A stretch of 64,000 bases of DNA, taken from positions 1 to 64,000 of the forward strand of contig NZ_JOFT01000039.1 of NCBI RefSeq assembly GCF_000725805.1, in the 5' to 3' direction. Of this stretch, positions 38,348 through 47,797 are shown in pieces. This DNA is from Streptomyces xanthophaeus (lineage in GTDB: Bacteria > Actinomycetota > Actinomycetes > Streptomycetales > Streptomycetaceae). The notes under the pieces are model-generated. The model had not been told where the DNA came from, made no database searches, and saw only the letters and a program-made list of their open reading frames with translations. The position numbers and the translations under genes are program-made. How positions within the stretch are numbered: the first letter of the stretch is position 1; every line of letters begins with the position of its first letter.

Positions 38348-39355
38348 TTACGCCGGCTCGCGCGTCGGCGGGACGACCGCCGCAGGCGTCGGCGCGGGCG
38401 CTTCCGGAACCGCTGCGGAGGGTGCCTGAGGTGCCTGAGGTGCCTGCGGTGCGGCGGCGAGCTGGGCCCGCGCCCTGCGCGACGTACGGAGCGCGTCCCA
38501 GGTCAGCACCGTGAGCGCGGCCCAGACCAGGGAGAAGCCGGCCCAGCGCTCGGGGGGCATGGCCTCGTGGAAGTACAGGACGCCGAGCCCGAACTGGAAC
38601 ACCGGGGCCATGTACTGGAGCAGCCCGAGGGTGGACAGCGGGACGCGGATCGCGGCGGCCCCGAAGAGCACCAGCGGGACCGCGGTCACCAGACCGGTCG
38701 CGGAGAGCAGGACGGAGTGCCCGAGCCCCTCGGTGGCGAAGGTCGAGCGGCCCTGCGTGCCCAGCCACAGCAGGTAGCCGAGGGCGGGCAGGAACAGCAC
38801 GGCGGTCTCGGCGGCCAGCGATTCCAGGCCGCCCATGCCGAGCTTCTTCTTGATCAGCCCGTAGGTGGCGAAGGAGAAGGCCAGGACCAGCGAGATCCAC
38901 GGCGGGCGCCCGTAGCCCACGGCGAGCACCAGCACGGCGAGGCAGCTGATGCCGACGGCCGCCCACTGGGCGCGGCGCAGCCGTTCGCCGAGCGCGAGCA
39001 CGCCGATCGCGATGCTGACCAGCGGATTGATGAAGTAGCCGAGGCTGGCCTCGACGACGTGGCCGTTGTTGACGGCCCAGATGTACAGGCCCCAGTTCAC
39101 GGTGATCACGGAGGCGGCCAGCGTGGTGAGGGCCAGTTTGCGGGGCTGGCGCAGCAGCTCCCGTATCCAGCCCCAGCGGCGCAGCGCGAGCAGGGCCAGA
39201 CCGACCGCGGCCAGTGACCACACCATGCGGTGGGCGACGATCTCGACGGCTTCCGAGGGCTTCAGCAGGGGCCAGAAGAGGGGGACGAGCCCCCACACCG
39301 CGTAGGCGCCGAATCCGCTGAGCAGACCCGCGCGATGATCTTTTTCCGCCTTCAC
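38348..39355 (-). CDS. rarD: RarD-type EamA-family transporter
   Basis: The GTG at 39355 has AGGAGG 4 nt upstream, giving 335 residues; an in-frame ATG at 39373 is a weaker alternative. Ten transmembrane helices form two EamA repeats. The RarD signature is GFGAYAVWGLVPLFWPLLK at the start, then VVEASLGYFINPLVSIAIGV. RarD was named for a chloramphenicol-sensitivity gene in Pseudomonas, but the substrate remains unknown. The C-terminus is a Pro/Ala-rich repeat tail (APQAPQAPQAP) encoded by a 9-bp tandem repeat near 38422-38448. Confidence 0.92.
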   Translation of the reverse strand: MKAEKDHRAGLLSGFGAYAVWGLVPLFWPLLKPSEAVEIVAHRMVWSLAAVGLALLALRRWGWIRELLRQPRKLALTTLAASVITVNWGLYIWAVNNGHVVEASLGYFINPLVSIAIGVLALGERLRRAQWAAVGISCLAVLVLAVGYGRPPWISLVLAFSFATYGLIKKKLGMGGLESLAAETAVLFLPALGYLLWLGTQGRSTFATEGLGHSVLLSATGLVTAVPLVLFGAAAIRVPLSTLGLLQYMAPVFQFGLGVLYFHEAMPPERWAGFSLVWAALTVLTWDALRTSRRARAQLAAAPQAPQAPQAPSAAVPEAPAPTPAAVVPPTREPA

Positions 39356-39443
39356 GGGGCCTCCTGTACGCATTCCAGCCAACTTGACGACGGTAGCGCC
39401 GTACAGGTCGGATGTCATGCCCGTCACGAGGAGATACTCATGA

Positions 39444-39480
39444 CACGAAGCCCGGCCCCCGTGAGGGGCCGGGCTTCGTG
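39444..39480 (-). terminator. Terminator of the korAB operon
   Basis: A perfect 16-bp stem pairs 39444-39459 with 39465-39480 around the loop CGTGA. It lies 28 bp beyond the korB stop on the minus strand. Confidence 0.88.
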
Positions 39481-39507
39481 GTGGTCCAGGCGGTCGTGCC
39501 CCGTCCG

Positions 39508-40579
<1,072 letters not shown>

Positions 40580-40587
<8 letters not shown>

Positions 40588-42523
40588 TGATGGCCTCCTC
40601 GAGAACCTTGGCGAGCTGCTCGGCCTTGAACGGCATTCCGTTGACCTGGTTGTACGACTGGGCGTCGACCAGGTATTTCGCGCGGATCAGGGTGGCGAGC
40701 TGCCCGAGGTTCATCTCCGGCACCACTACCTTGTCGTAACGTCCGAGGACCTCTCCCAGATTCCGCGGGAAGGGGTTCAGGTGCCGCAGATGGGTCTGGG
40801 CGATGGGCTGCCCGGCCTGGCGCAGGCGGCGGACGGCCGCGGTGATCGGGCCGTAGGTGGAGCCCCAGCCGATGACCAGGGTCCGGGCGCCGTCGGGGTC
40901 GTCCACGGTCAGGTCCGGGACGTCGATGTTGTCGATCTTGGCCTGGCGGGTGCGGACCATGAAGTCGTGGTTGGCCGGGTCGTAGGAGATGTTGCCCGTG
41001 CCGTCCTGCTTCTCGATGCCGCCGATCCGGTGCTCCAGCCCCGGGGTGCCCGGCACGGCCCAGGGCCGTGCCAGCGTCTGCGGGTCGCGCTTGTAGGGCC
41101 AGAAGACCTCGGTGCCGTCGGCCAGCGTGTGGTTGGGGCCGGTGGCGAACTTGACCTTGAGGTCGGGCAGGTCGGTGACCTCGGGGATCCGCCACGGCTC
41201 GGAGCCGTTGGCAAGGTAGCCGTCGGAGAGCAGGAACACCGGCGTCCGGTAGGCCAGCGCGATCCGGGCCGCCTCCAGCGCCGCGTCGAAGCAGTCCGCC
41301 GGGGTGCAGGGGGCCACGATCGGGACCGGGGCCTCGCCGTTGCGCCCGTACATCGCCTGGAGGAGGTCGGCCTGCTCCGTCTTGGTCGGCAGGCCCGTGG
41401 AGGGGCCGCCGCGCTGGATGTCCACGATCAGCAGCGGCAGCTCCAGCGACACCGCCAGCCCGATCGTCTCCGACTTCAGGGCCACACCGGGCCCCGAGGT
41501 GGTCGTCACGGCCAGCGCCCCGCCGAAGGCGGCGCCCAGCGCCGCGCCGATCCCGGCGATCTCGTCCTCGGCCTGGAAGGTCCGCACGCCGAAGTTCTTG
41601 TGCCGCGACAGCTCGTGCAGGATGTCCGAGGCCGGGGTGATCGGGTACGAGCCCAGGTACAGCGGCAGGTCGGCCTGCTGCCCCGCCGCGATCAGGCCGT
41701 AGGACAGGGCCAGGTTCCCCGAGATGTTGCGGTACGTGCCGGTGGGGAAGGCCTTGCTGGCCGGTGCGACCTCGTAGGAGACCGCGAAGTCCTCGGTCGT
41801 CTCGCCGAAGTTCCAGCCCGCCCGGAAGGCGGCCACGTTCGCCTCGGCGATCTGCGGCTTCTTCGCGAACTTCTGCCGCAGGAAGGTCTCCGTACCCTCC
41901 GTGGGCCGGTGGTACATCCACGACAGCAGGCCCAGCGCGAACATGTTCTTGCTGCGCTCGGCCTCCTTGCGGGGCAGGCCGAAGTCCTTCAGGGCCTCCA
42001 GCGTCAGCGTGGTCAGCGGCACCGGGTGCAGGTTGTAGGCGTTGAGGGAGCCGTCTTCCAGCGGTGAGGTCTCGTAGCCGACCTTGGCCATCGGGCGCTT
42101 GGTGAACTCATCGGTGTTGATGATGATCTCCGCGCCGCGCGGCACGTCCCCGATGTTCGCCTTCAGCGCCGCGGGGTTCATCGCCACCAGCACGTTCGGG
42201 GCGTCGCCCGGGGTGAGGATGTCGTGATCGGCGAAGTGCAGCTGGAACGAGGAGACGCCCGGCAGGGTGCCGGCGGGCGCCCGGATCTCGGCGGGGAAGT
42301 TGGGCAGCGTCGACAGGTCGTTCCCGAAGGACGCCGTCTCCGACGTGAAGCGGTCACCGGTGAGCTGCATTCCGTCACCCGAGTCACCCGCGAAGCGGAT
42401 GATCACACGGTCGAGACGGCGGACTTCCTTGCCGTTGGGGCCCTCCGGGATGCGCTGTCCACCGACAACCGCTCCTCCGGACCCGTCGGCCTGCTCGGCT
42501 GGGCTACTGACCTGGCTGGTCAC
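40580..42523 (-). CDS. korA: 2-oxoacid:ferredoxin oxidoreductase, fused gamma-alpha subunit
   Basis: This 647-residue protein fuses the gamma domain (residues about 38-220, DRVIIRFAGDSGDGMQLTG…) to the alpha pyrimidine-binding domain (from about 235; GNLALSYGLIAAGQQADLPL, YLGSYPITPASDILHELS, TTTSGPGVALKSETIGLA). It partners with KorB to generate low-potential reduced ferredoxin, and can replace the NADH-producing 2-oxoglutarate dehydrogenase in the TCA cycle. The operon ends at a 16-bp hairpin. Its closeness to the NADH-module-free nuo2 cluster is notable. Confidence 0.94.
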
Positions 42524-42679
42524 TGAACTGGACCTCCTTCGAGGCGTGGTTCCCCAGGACCCACCCTACGTCCGTAGCGATCAGGTCCAAGGGGTCGACC
42601 ACATTCTGGACCGTCGGACCGCCCATTGAGACGATCCGACCGGTATGCCGTGTGCCATATCTGACAGAGTGTCAGTCGA

Positions 42680-43351
42680 TCAAGATTTCAGATAGGTGAG
42701 AACGGCCAGAACCCGCCGGTGATCCCCGTCACTGGGAGAAAGGCCGAGCTTCATGAAGATGTTGCTGACGTGCTTCTCCACCGCTCCGTCGCTCACCACG
42801 AGCTGCTTCGCCACGGCGGAATTCGTACGGCCCTCGGCCATCAGCCCGAGCACCTCGCGCTCGCGCGGGGTCAGCCCCGCCAGCACGTCCTGCTTGCGGC
42901 TGCGGCCGAGCAGCTGAGCGACGACCTCGGGGTCCAGGGCGGTACCGCCCCGGGCCACACGGACCACGGCGTCCAGGAATTCCCGTACGTCGGCCACCCG
43001 GTCCTTGAGCAGGTACCCCACCCCGGTACTGGATCCGGCCAGCAGCTCGGTGGCGTACTGCTCCTCCACGTACTGGGACAGGACCAGCACCCCGACTCCG
43101 GGGTGTTCGCGCCGCAGACGTACGGCGGCCCGCACCCCCTCGTCGGTGTGGGTCGGCGGCATCCGCACGTCGGCCACCACCACATCCGGCAGGGCGTCCT
43201 CCGCGGCCAGTTCCGCCACCGTCTTGATCAGGGCTTCCGCGTCCCCGACGCCCGCCACGACGTCATGCCCCCGGTCGGTCAGCAACCGGGTCAGGCCCTC
43301 ACGCAGCAGCACCGAATCCTCGGCGATGACCACCCGCACCCTGTCTTCCAC
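42680..43351 (-). CDS. NarL/LuxR-family response regulator
   Basis: This 223-residue protein starts with GTG or ATG at 43351. The receiver domain (residues 5-125) has the acidic pocket in VVIAEDSVLLREGLTRLL, the phosphoacceptor Asp in VVVADVRMPPTHTD and the conserved Lys in GVGYLLKDRVAD. The LuxR HTH is LTPREREVLGLMAEGRTNSA, then VSDGAVEKHVSNIFMKLGL. It is the only response regulator beside the two sensor kinases and is probably their shared output. The 435 bp upstream contain repeated palindromes. Confidence 0.93.
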   Translation of the reverse strand: MEDRVRVVIAEDSVLLREGLTRLLTDRGHDVVAGVGDAEALIKTVAELAAEDALPDVVVADVRMPPTHTDEGVRAAVRLRREHPGVGVLVLSQYVEEQYATELLAGSSTGVGYLLKDRVADVREFLDAVVRVARGGTALDPEVVAQLLGRSRKQDVLAGLTPREREVLGLMAEGRTNSAVAKQLVVSDGAVEKHVSNIFMKLGLSPSDGDHRRVLAVLTYLKS

Positions 43352-43522
43352 GTCTCAGCAGCTCCCGCACCCACTCGTTCCCGCACGCCCTTACCCGGCC
43401 AAGCATCCCAGCCTCAAGGCCGGATCAAGGCAGAGCCCCGGCAACGAAGGGGCGTGCGCCGGAGGTTTTCGGCCGAGCCCGGATCCCTTGCCGCACCTGG
43501 GCAGGAGCCGTACGGCGGCGGA

Positions 43523-43649
43523 CCGGAACGATCCGGTTGGCGGCCACGCGGTCGGGCCTGCGGGCGGACGGGTACGGACCGGAACGATCCGGCCGACCGC
43601 CCGCGACCGGGCGCGCGAGGGCGGCCGGGCGCCGACCGAAACGATCCGG
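43523..43649. repeat. Three inverted-repeat sites CCGGA-N4-TCCGG at 56-57 bp spacing
   Basis: Sites lie at 43523-43536 and 43579-43592 (both CCGGAACGATCCGG) and at 43636-43649 (CCGAAACGATCCGG). Each is flanked by GA on the left. Each could bind a dimeric regulator. Confidence 0.6.
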
Positions 43650-43690
43650 CCGTCTGCCCGGTCCGGTGGCCGGGTCGGCGCGGCGGCCCC

Positions 43691-43784
43691 GGCTACGGGT
43701 GCCGGGGCGGCTCGGCGGTGACCGTGGTGCCGGCCCCGGCTACGGGTGCCGGGGCGGCTCGGTGGTGACCGTGGTGCCGGCCCC
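43691..43784 (-). repeat. Two 47-bp tandem copies of the kinase-1 3' end
   Basis: 43691-43737 and 43738-43784 differ at one base. Both are diverged copies of 43785-43830, which encodes the end of kinase 1 (TTVTAELPW and the stop). Because 47 is not a multiple of 3, the copies are not a simple protein repeat. Confidence 0.75.
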
Positions 43785-43786
43785 GG

Positions 43787-45088
43787 CTACGGGCGCCAGG
43801 GCAGCTCCGCCGTGACCGTCGTGCCACCCCCGGCCGGGGAATCCACGACCAGCACCCCGTCCACGGCGTCCAGCCGCCCGGCCAGCCCCGCCAGCCCCGA
43901 CCCGGCCCCCGCGACCGCCCCGCCCCGGCCGTCGTCGGCCACCTGGAGCAGCAGCCGCTCCCCGGACTTCCACACGTCCACCGAGGCCGACCGGGCCCGC
44001 GCATGCTTGCTGACGTTCTGCAGCAGCTCCGACACGGTGAAGTACGCGATCCCCTCCACCGAGGCCGCGGGCCGGGCCGGCAGGTCCACCGCCACCCGCA
44101 CCGGCACGGCGCACCGCGAGGCCACCGAGGACAGCGCCGCGTCCAGACCGCGGTCGGTCAGCACGGCCGGGTGGATCCCGCGGGCCAGGTCGCGCAGCTC
44201 CTGCAGGGCGACCTTCACCTCCCCGTGGGCCTCGTCCACCATCCGGGCCGCGGCCCGGGGATCCCCGGCGAGCGTCTCCTTGGCCAGCCCCAGGTCCATC
44301 GCCAGGGCCGCCAGGCGGGCCTGCGCCCCGTCGTGCAGGTCCCGCTCGATGCGCCGCAGGTCGGCGGCGGCCGTGTCCACGACCACCCCGCGGTCCGACT
44401 CCAGCTCGCTGACCCGGCTGTCCAGGCGGGACGGGCCGAGCAGCCCGCCGATCAGGGTCCGGTCGACGGTGGTCATGGCCCGCAGCATCCACGGGGTCGC
44501 GAGGGTCAGGACCAGCCCCGCCAGGCAGGTCGTGGCGATCGCCAGGGGCGAATCGAGGTAGAAGGACCGGTCGCCGTCCTGGAAGAGCTGGAGACCGGGC
44601 TGGTCGGTGTAGGCGGGGAAGACCCAGAACCAGGCCGGGTACAGCAGGAGCGCCCACCCGGTCGCCCAGAACGTCAGCGCCGTGCAGAAGCAGAACACCG
44701 CCCACGGGAAGTGGATCACGCAGTACAGGACGTGCCGCCAGGCGCTCCCGCTCTTGAGCAGCGCCCCCATGGCGGCCAGCGCCCCGCTCTTGGCCGCCCG
44801 GACCGGCGCGGGATCGGCGACCGCCGCCCCGAGCAGGCCGCGCACCCGCGCCCGCTCCAGCTGCCCGAAGCCGCGGCACATGGCCAGCAGACCGGCCAGG
44901 ACGGGGATGCCGAGGAAGGTGACGAGCAGCCCCGCGCCGAGGCTCACCCCGGCGATCGCGAGGGAGAAGTACAGGGTGCTCAGCGGCAGCCCGAGCAGCA
45001 GGAACCCGAGCTCCCGCCACGTCCGTCCGGCGACGGGCGCCCGCAGCACCGCGCCGAGCCCCCCGCCCGTGCCTTTGCCGTCGTCCAT
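43787..45088 (-). CDS. Sensor histidine kinase 1 (putative sensor + HisKA_3 + HATPase)
   Basis: The ATG at 45088 gives 433 residues. The first 210 or so residues form a membrane sensor domain with about four helices (ELGFLLLGLPLSTLYFSLAI, AIAGVSLGAGLLVTFLGIPV, CVIHFPWAVFCFCTALTFWA, IATTCLAGLVLTLATP). The HisKA_3 motif IERDLHDGAQARLAALAMDL carries the phosphoacceptor His. The ATPase domain has the N-box in VSELLQNVSKHARA and the G-boxes DDGRGG and GSGLAGLAGRLDAVDG. It is paralogous to kinase 2. The signal it senses is unknown. Confidence 0.92.
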   Translation of the reverse strand: MDDGKGTGGGLGAVLRAPVAGRTWRELGFLLLGLPLSTLYFSLAIAGVSLGAGLLVTFLGIPVLAGLLAMCRGFGQLERARVRGLLGAAVADPAPVRAAKSGALAAMGALLKSGSAWRHVLYCVIHFPWAVFCFCTALTFWATGWALLLYPAWFWVFPAYTDQPGLQLFQDGDRSFYLDSPLAIATTCLAGLVLTLATPWMLRAMTTVDRTLIGGLLGPSRLDSRVSELESDRGVVVDTAAADLRRIERDLHDGAQARLAALAMDLGLAKETLAGDPRAAARMVDEAHGEVKVALQELRDLARGIHPAVLTDRGLDAALSSVASRCAVPVRVAVDLPARPAASVEGIAYFTVSELLQNVSKHARARSASVDVWKSGERLLLQVADDGRGGAVAGAGSGLAGLAGRLDAVDGVLVVDSPAGGGTTVTAELPWRP

Positions 45089-45185
45089 GGCGCCGACCCG
45101 CCCTTCCCCGCTCGTCCGTCCGTACCCCTCCACCCTGTCGCCCGGCCCCGCCCCGGACCATCCAGCGTGTCGGCCTCTCCCCCGG

Positions 45186-45203
45186 GGGGTTATCCCCACC
45201 CCG
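45186..45203. promoter_or_regulatory. Palindromic motif upstream of kinase 1, shared with the kinase 2/nuoA2 spacer
   Basis: GGGGTTATCCCCACCCCG lies 98 bp upstream of the kinase 1 start. A near copy, GGGGATAACCCCACCCCG (46711-46728), lies between the divergent kinase 2 and nuoA2 genes. The GGGG-N4-CCCC core is palindromic and the CACCCCG flank is identical. Confidence 0.5.
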
Positions 45204-45213
45204 ATCCCGCCCC

Positions 45214-45312
45214 GGGGTCCTGCGCGTACGCCGCCCCGGGGTCCCGTGCGTACGCCGCCCCCGGGGTCCTGCGCGTACGCCGCCCCCGGGGTCCCGTGCG
45301 CACGGCGCCGCC
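45214..45312 (+). repeat. Tandem 24-25-bp repeats, four units
   Basis: Units start at 45214, 45238, 45263 and 45288 and follow the pattern GGGGTCCYGYGCGTACGCCG then CCCC. The fourth is diverged. Further degenerate copies containing GTGCGTACG lie at about 45320-45355. Confidence 0.7.
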
Positions 45313-45377
45313 AAGAATCAGGTGCGTACGCCGGTCCCGGGTCCCGTGCGTACGGGGGTCCGCCCCCGCACATGGGA

Positions 45378-45410
45378 CGGGACCCCCGTCCGGTCCGGAC
45401 GGGGGTCCCG
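45378..45410 (-). terminator. Terminator of the kinase 2 gene
   Basis: Arms 45378-45393 and 45395-45410 are perfectly complementary (16 bp) around a single T. They lie about 49 bp beyond the kinase 2 stop on the minus strand. Confidence 0.75.
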
Positions 45411-45458
45411 CTCAAGCGTCGACGGGCCCCGAGGGCCGGGCCCTGCCGGGGGCGGTGC

Positions 45459-46649
45459 TCAGCCGCGGGCCGGGCCCGCGGCCGTGCGCTCGCGCCACGG
45501 CAGCTCCGCCGTGACCACGGTCCCCTCGCCCTCGGGCGAGTCCAGGACGAACACCCCGTCCACCGCCCCCAGCCGCTCCGCGAGCCCGGACATCCCCGTC
45601 CCGCCCGACAGCTGCGCACCACCGCGCCCGTCGTCCGACACCCGGATCAGCAGCCGCGCCCCGGACCGCCACACCTCCACGCTCGCCATCCGCGCCTGCG
45701 CGTGCTTGCTCACGTTCTGCAGCAGCTCCGACACCACGAAGTACGCGATCCCCTCGATCGCCTCCGCCGGCCGCGCCGGGAGGTCCACCGACACCTTCAC
45801 CGGCACCACGCACCGCGAAGCCACCGACGACAGCGCCGCGTCCAGCCCCCGGTCCGTCAGCACCGCCGGGTGGATGCCCCGCGCGAGGTCCCGCAGCTCC
45901 TGGAGGGCCAGCTTCACTTCCCCGTGCGCCTCGTCGACCATCGCCGCCGCGCCCTCCGGGTCCTCCAGCAGCTTCTCCTTCGCCAGACCCAGCCCCATCG
46001 CCAGGGCGACCAGGCGGGCCTGCGCCCCGTCGTGCAGGTCCCGTTCGATGCGCCGCAGGTCGGCCGCCGCGGTGTCGACCACCACGCCCCGGTCCGACTC
46101 CAGCTCGGCGATCCGCCGCTCCAGCTCGTCCGAGGGCGACAGCAGTCCCCGCACCATCGCCCGGTCCACGTTCGCCAGTCCCCGCACCACGTACGGCAGA
46201 ACCGGCCACAGCACGAACAGCCCCACCAGCGACACGGTGAAGGTCAGCACGCCCCACGGCAGCCGGATCAGGTCGTACAGCACGTTCCGCCAGCCGACCG
46301 GGTCCTTGATGCTCGTCCACAGCCAGGGGAAGAACCCGCCGGCCCGCCCCGGACCGGGAAGCGGGCTCGGCTCGTCCACCCGTACGCCGAGCAGCGCGCG
46401 CGCCCGCGCCCGGTCCAGCCGTCCCAACTGGCGGGACAGGAAAAGACCGCCCGCGAGCAACGGAAGACCGATCGCGGTCACCGAGAGACCGCCCGCGGTG
46501 GCAACCATGGCCACGGTGTACGTGAACCCGACGACCGCCATCGGCAGGTTGCTCACCAGATGGGCGATCTCCTTCCACGTCACGGCACTGAAGACGGCGC
46601 GTACGGGGGGCGGCTGGTCCGCATCGGGGACGTCATGGCTCGTGGTCAT
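45459..46649 (-). CDS. Sensor histidine kinase 2 (paralogue of kinase 1)
   Basis: This 396-residue kinase has the same plan as kinase 1: a membrane sensor part (ATAGGLSVTAIGLPLLAGGL and LPWGVLTFTVSLVGLFVLWP), HisKA_3 motif IERDLHDGAQARLVALAMGL with the phospho-His, N-box VSELLQNVSKHAQA and G-boxes DDGRGG and GTGMSGLAERLGAVDG. The kinase halves are nearly identical between the two and the sensor halves are diverged, which points to a tandem duplication followed by sensor divergence. It is divergent from nuoA2 with a 147-bp spacer, so it may be part of nuo2 control. Confidence 0.93.
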   Translation of the reverse strand: MTTSHDVPDADQPPPVRAVFSAVTWKEIAHLVSNLPMAVVGFTYTVAMVATAGGLSVTAIGLPLLAGGLFLSRQLGRLDRARARALLGVRVDEPSPLPGPGRAGGFFPWLWTSIKDPVGWRNVLYDLIRLPWGVLTFTVSLVGLFVLWPVLPYVVRGLANVDRAMVRGLLSPSDELERRIAELESDRGVVVDTAAADLRRIERDLHDGAQARLVALAMGLGLAKEKLLEDPEGAAAMVDEAHGEVKLALQELRDLARGIHPAVLTDRGLDAALSSVASRCVVPVKVSVDLPARPAEAIEGIAYFVVSELLQNVSKHAQARMASVEVWRSGARLLIRVSDDGRGGAQLSGGTGMSGLAERLGAVDGVFVLDSPEGEGTVVTAELPWRERTAAGPARG

Positions 46650-46710
46650 GCGTCACAGCCTGTCAAGTGCGCCGCACGGATGCCATGGGGTGTCCGGGGT
46701 GCTGTGAACG

Positions 46711-46728
46711 GGGGATAACCCCACCCCG
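46711..46728. promoter_or_regulatory. Palindromic motif between kinase 2 and nuoA2
   Basis: GGGGATAACCCCACCCCG lies 62 bp upstream of the kinase 2 start and 69 bp upstream of the nuoA2 start. It shares core and flank with the motif upstream of kinase 1. A -10-like TAGACT for nuoA2 is at 46743-46748. Confidence 0.5.
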
Positions 46729-46796
46729 TGTGAGGCAGGCCCTAGACTCCCGTGCGTAACAGATCGTCGACAGTGGCCAAGGAGCGAGGAACGGAC

Positions 46797-47204
46797 GTGT
46801 CCGACCCAACGGTATCGACCGTAACCGTGCTCGCAGCCGACTATTTCCGGAGCTATTCGGTCGTCGGCCTGCTGGCCGTCCTCGGTGTGCTGTTCGTGGC
46901 CGTGGCCTTCGGCGCCGGCCGCCTGCTGCGCCCCGTCGTACCGACCCCCGAGAAGCTGCTGACGTACGAATGCGGCGTCGACCCGGTGGGCGAGGGCTGG
47001 GCGCACACCCAGGTCCGCTACTACGTCTACGCCTTCCTCTACGTCATCTTCGCCGTCGACTCGATCTTCCTGTTCCCGTGGGCGACGGTCTTCGCCGCCG
47101 CCGGTTACGGCGCCACGACCCTGGTGGAGATGTTCATCTTCCTGGGCTTCCTGGCCGTCGGCCTGCTCTATGCGTACAAGAAGGGCGTCCTCGAATGGAC
47201 GTGA
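46797..47204 (+). CDS. nuoA2: NADH-quinone oxidoreductase subunit A, second cluster
   Basis: This 135-residue subunit has three helices and the family loop [20 protein letters not shown], followed by [20 protein letters not shown] and [20 protein letters not shown]. The GTG at 46797 has GAGGA 6 nt upstream. It is the first gene of a ten-gene operon with no nuoD, E, F or G. Identity to NuoA1 is modest, so the clusters are old paralogues or were acquired separately, not recently duplicated. Confidence 0.95.
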   Translation: MSDPTVSTVTVLAADYFRSYSVVGLLAVLGVLFVAVAFGAGRLLRPVVPTPEKLLTYECGVDPVGEGWAHTQVRYYVYAFLYVIFAVDSIFLFPWATVFAAAGYGATTLVEMFIFLGFLAVGLLYAYKKGVLEWT

Positions 47205-47797
47205 CACCGGCTGTGACACCGACCGAGAGCGTGATGCTCCCGGAGCCCAAGCGGCTGGGAGTCCTCTCCCGCCTCGCCCCGGAACCCATGAAGGTGGTCC
47301 TGAACTGGGGCCGCCGGTACAGCCTGTGGGTCTTCAACTTCGGACTCGCCTGCTGCGCGATCGAGTTCATCGCCGCGTCGATGGCCCGCCACGACTTCAT
47401 CCGCCTCGGTGTCATCCCCTTCGCGCCGGGGCCGCGCCAGGCCGACCTCATGATCGTCTCGGGCACGGTCACGGACAAGATGGCCCCCGCCGTCAAGCGG
47501 CTCTACGAGCAGATGCCCGAGCCCAAGTACGTCATCTCCTTCGGCGCCTGCTCCAACTGCGGCGGCCCCTACTGGGACTCGTACTCGGTGACGAAGGGCG
47601 TCGACCAGATCATCCCCGTCGACGTCTACGTCCCCGGCTGCCCGCCGCGGCCCGAGGCGCTGCTCCAGGGCATCCTCAAGCTCCAGGAGAAGATCGCCCG
47701 GGAGTCGCTCGCCGAGCGCTACGCGAGCGGCCCCTCCGTTTCCCAGCTCACCAGCGGCCTGGTCACGCCTCCGCCGGCCCCCGGGAGCAGTGCGTGA
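47195..47797 (+). CDS. nuoB2: NADH-quinone oxidoreductase subunit B, second cluster
   Basis: This 200-residue subunit binds cluster N2. The ligands are the tandem Cys in [20 protein letters not shown], the Cys in [18 protein letters not shown] and the Cys in [12 protein letters not shown]. One more Cys (ACSNC) sits three residues after the ligand, where NuoB1 has Ser. The ATG at 47195 overlaps nuoA2 by 10 nt; a GTG at 47201 gives the usual 4-nt overlap and is an alternative. NuoB2 keeps all residues needed for N2, so it should be redox active. Confidence 0.95.
   Translation: MDVTPAVTPTESVMLPEPKRLGVLSRLAPEPMKVVLNWGRRYSLWVFNFGLACCAIEFIAASMARHDFIRLGVIPFAPGPRQADLMIVSGTVTDKMAPAVKRLYEQMPEPKYVISFGACSNCGGPYWDSYSVTKGVDQIIPVDVYVPGCPPRPEALLQGILKLQEKIARESLAERYASGPSVSQLTSGLVTPPPAPGSSA

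Larger units (their letters stand above)
43352..43786. promoter_or_regulatory. 435-bp spacer with repeated palindromes between kinase 1 and the response regulator
   Basis: No gene is visible here. The spacer contains three copies of CCGGA-ACGA-TCCGG (43523-43536, 43579-43592, and 43636-43649 with one mismatch), spaced 56 and 57 bp. Two 47-bp tandem copies of the kinase 3' end lie at 43691-43784. The region probably holds the promoter of the response regulator gene. Confidence 0.6.
45089..45458. other. 370-bp spacer between the two kinase genes, with tandem repeats
   Basis: No gene is seen. It holds a palindromic GGGGTTATCCCC motif (45186-45197), four tandem units of about 25 bp (45214-45312) followed by more degenerate copies to about 45365, and a strong hairpin at 45378-45410. 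The hairpin is on the kinase-2 side, so kinase 1 probably has its own promoter here. Confidence 0.6.

Noticed and set aside
38422..38448. 9-bp tandem repeat as a regulatory or CRISPR-like element
   Set aside because: It is inside rarD and simply encodes the APQ repeats of the C-terminal tail.
46703..46709. Rex half-site TGTGAAC near nuoA2
   Set aside because: The partner half TTCACA is absent at the required spacing.
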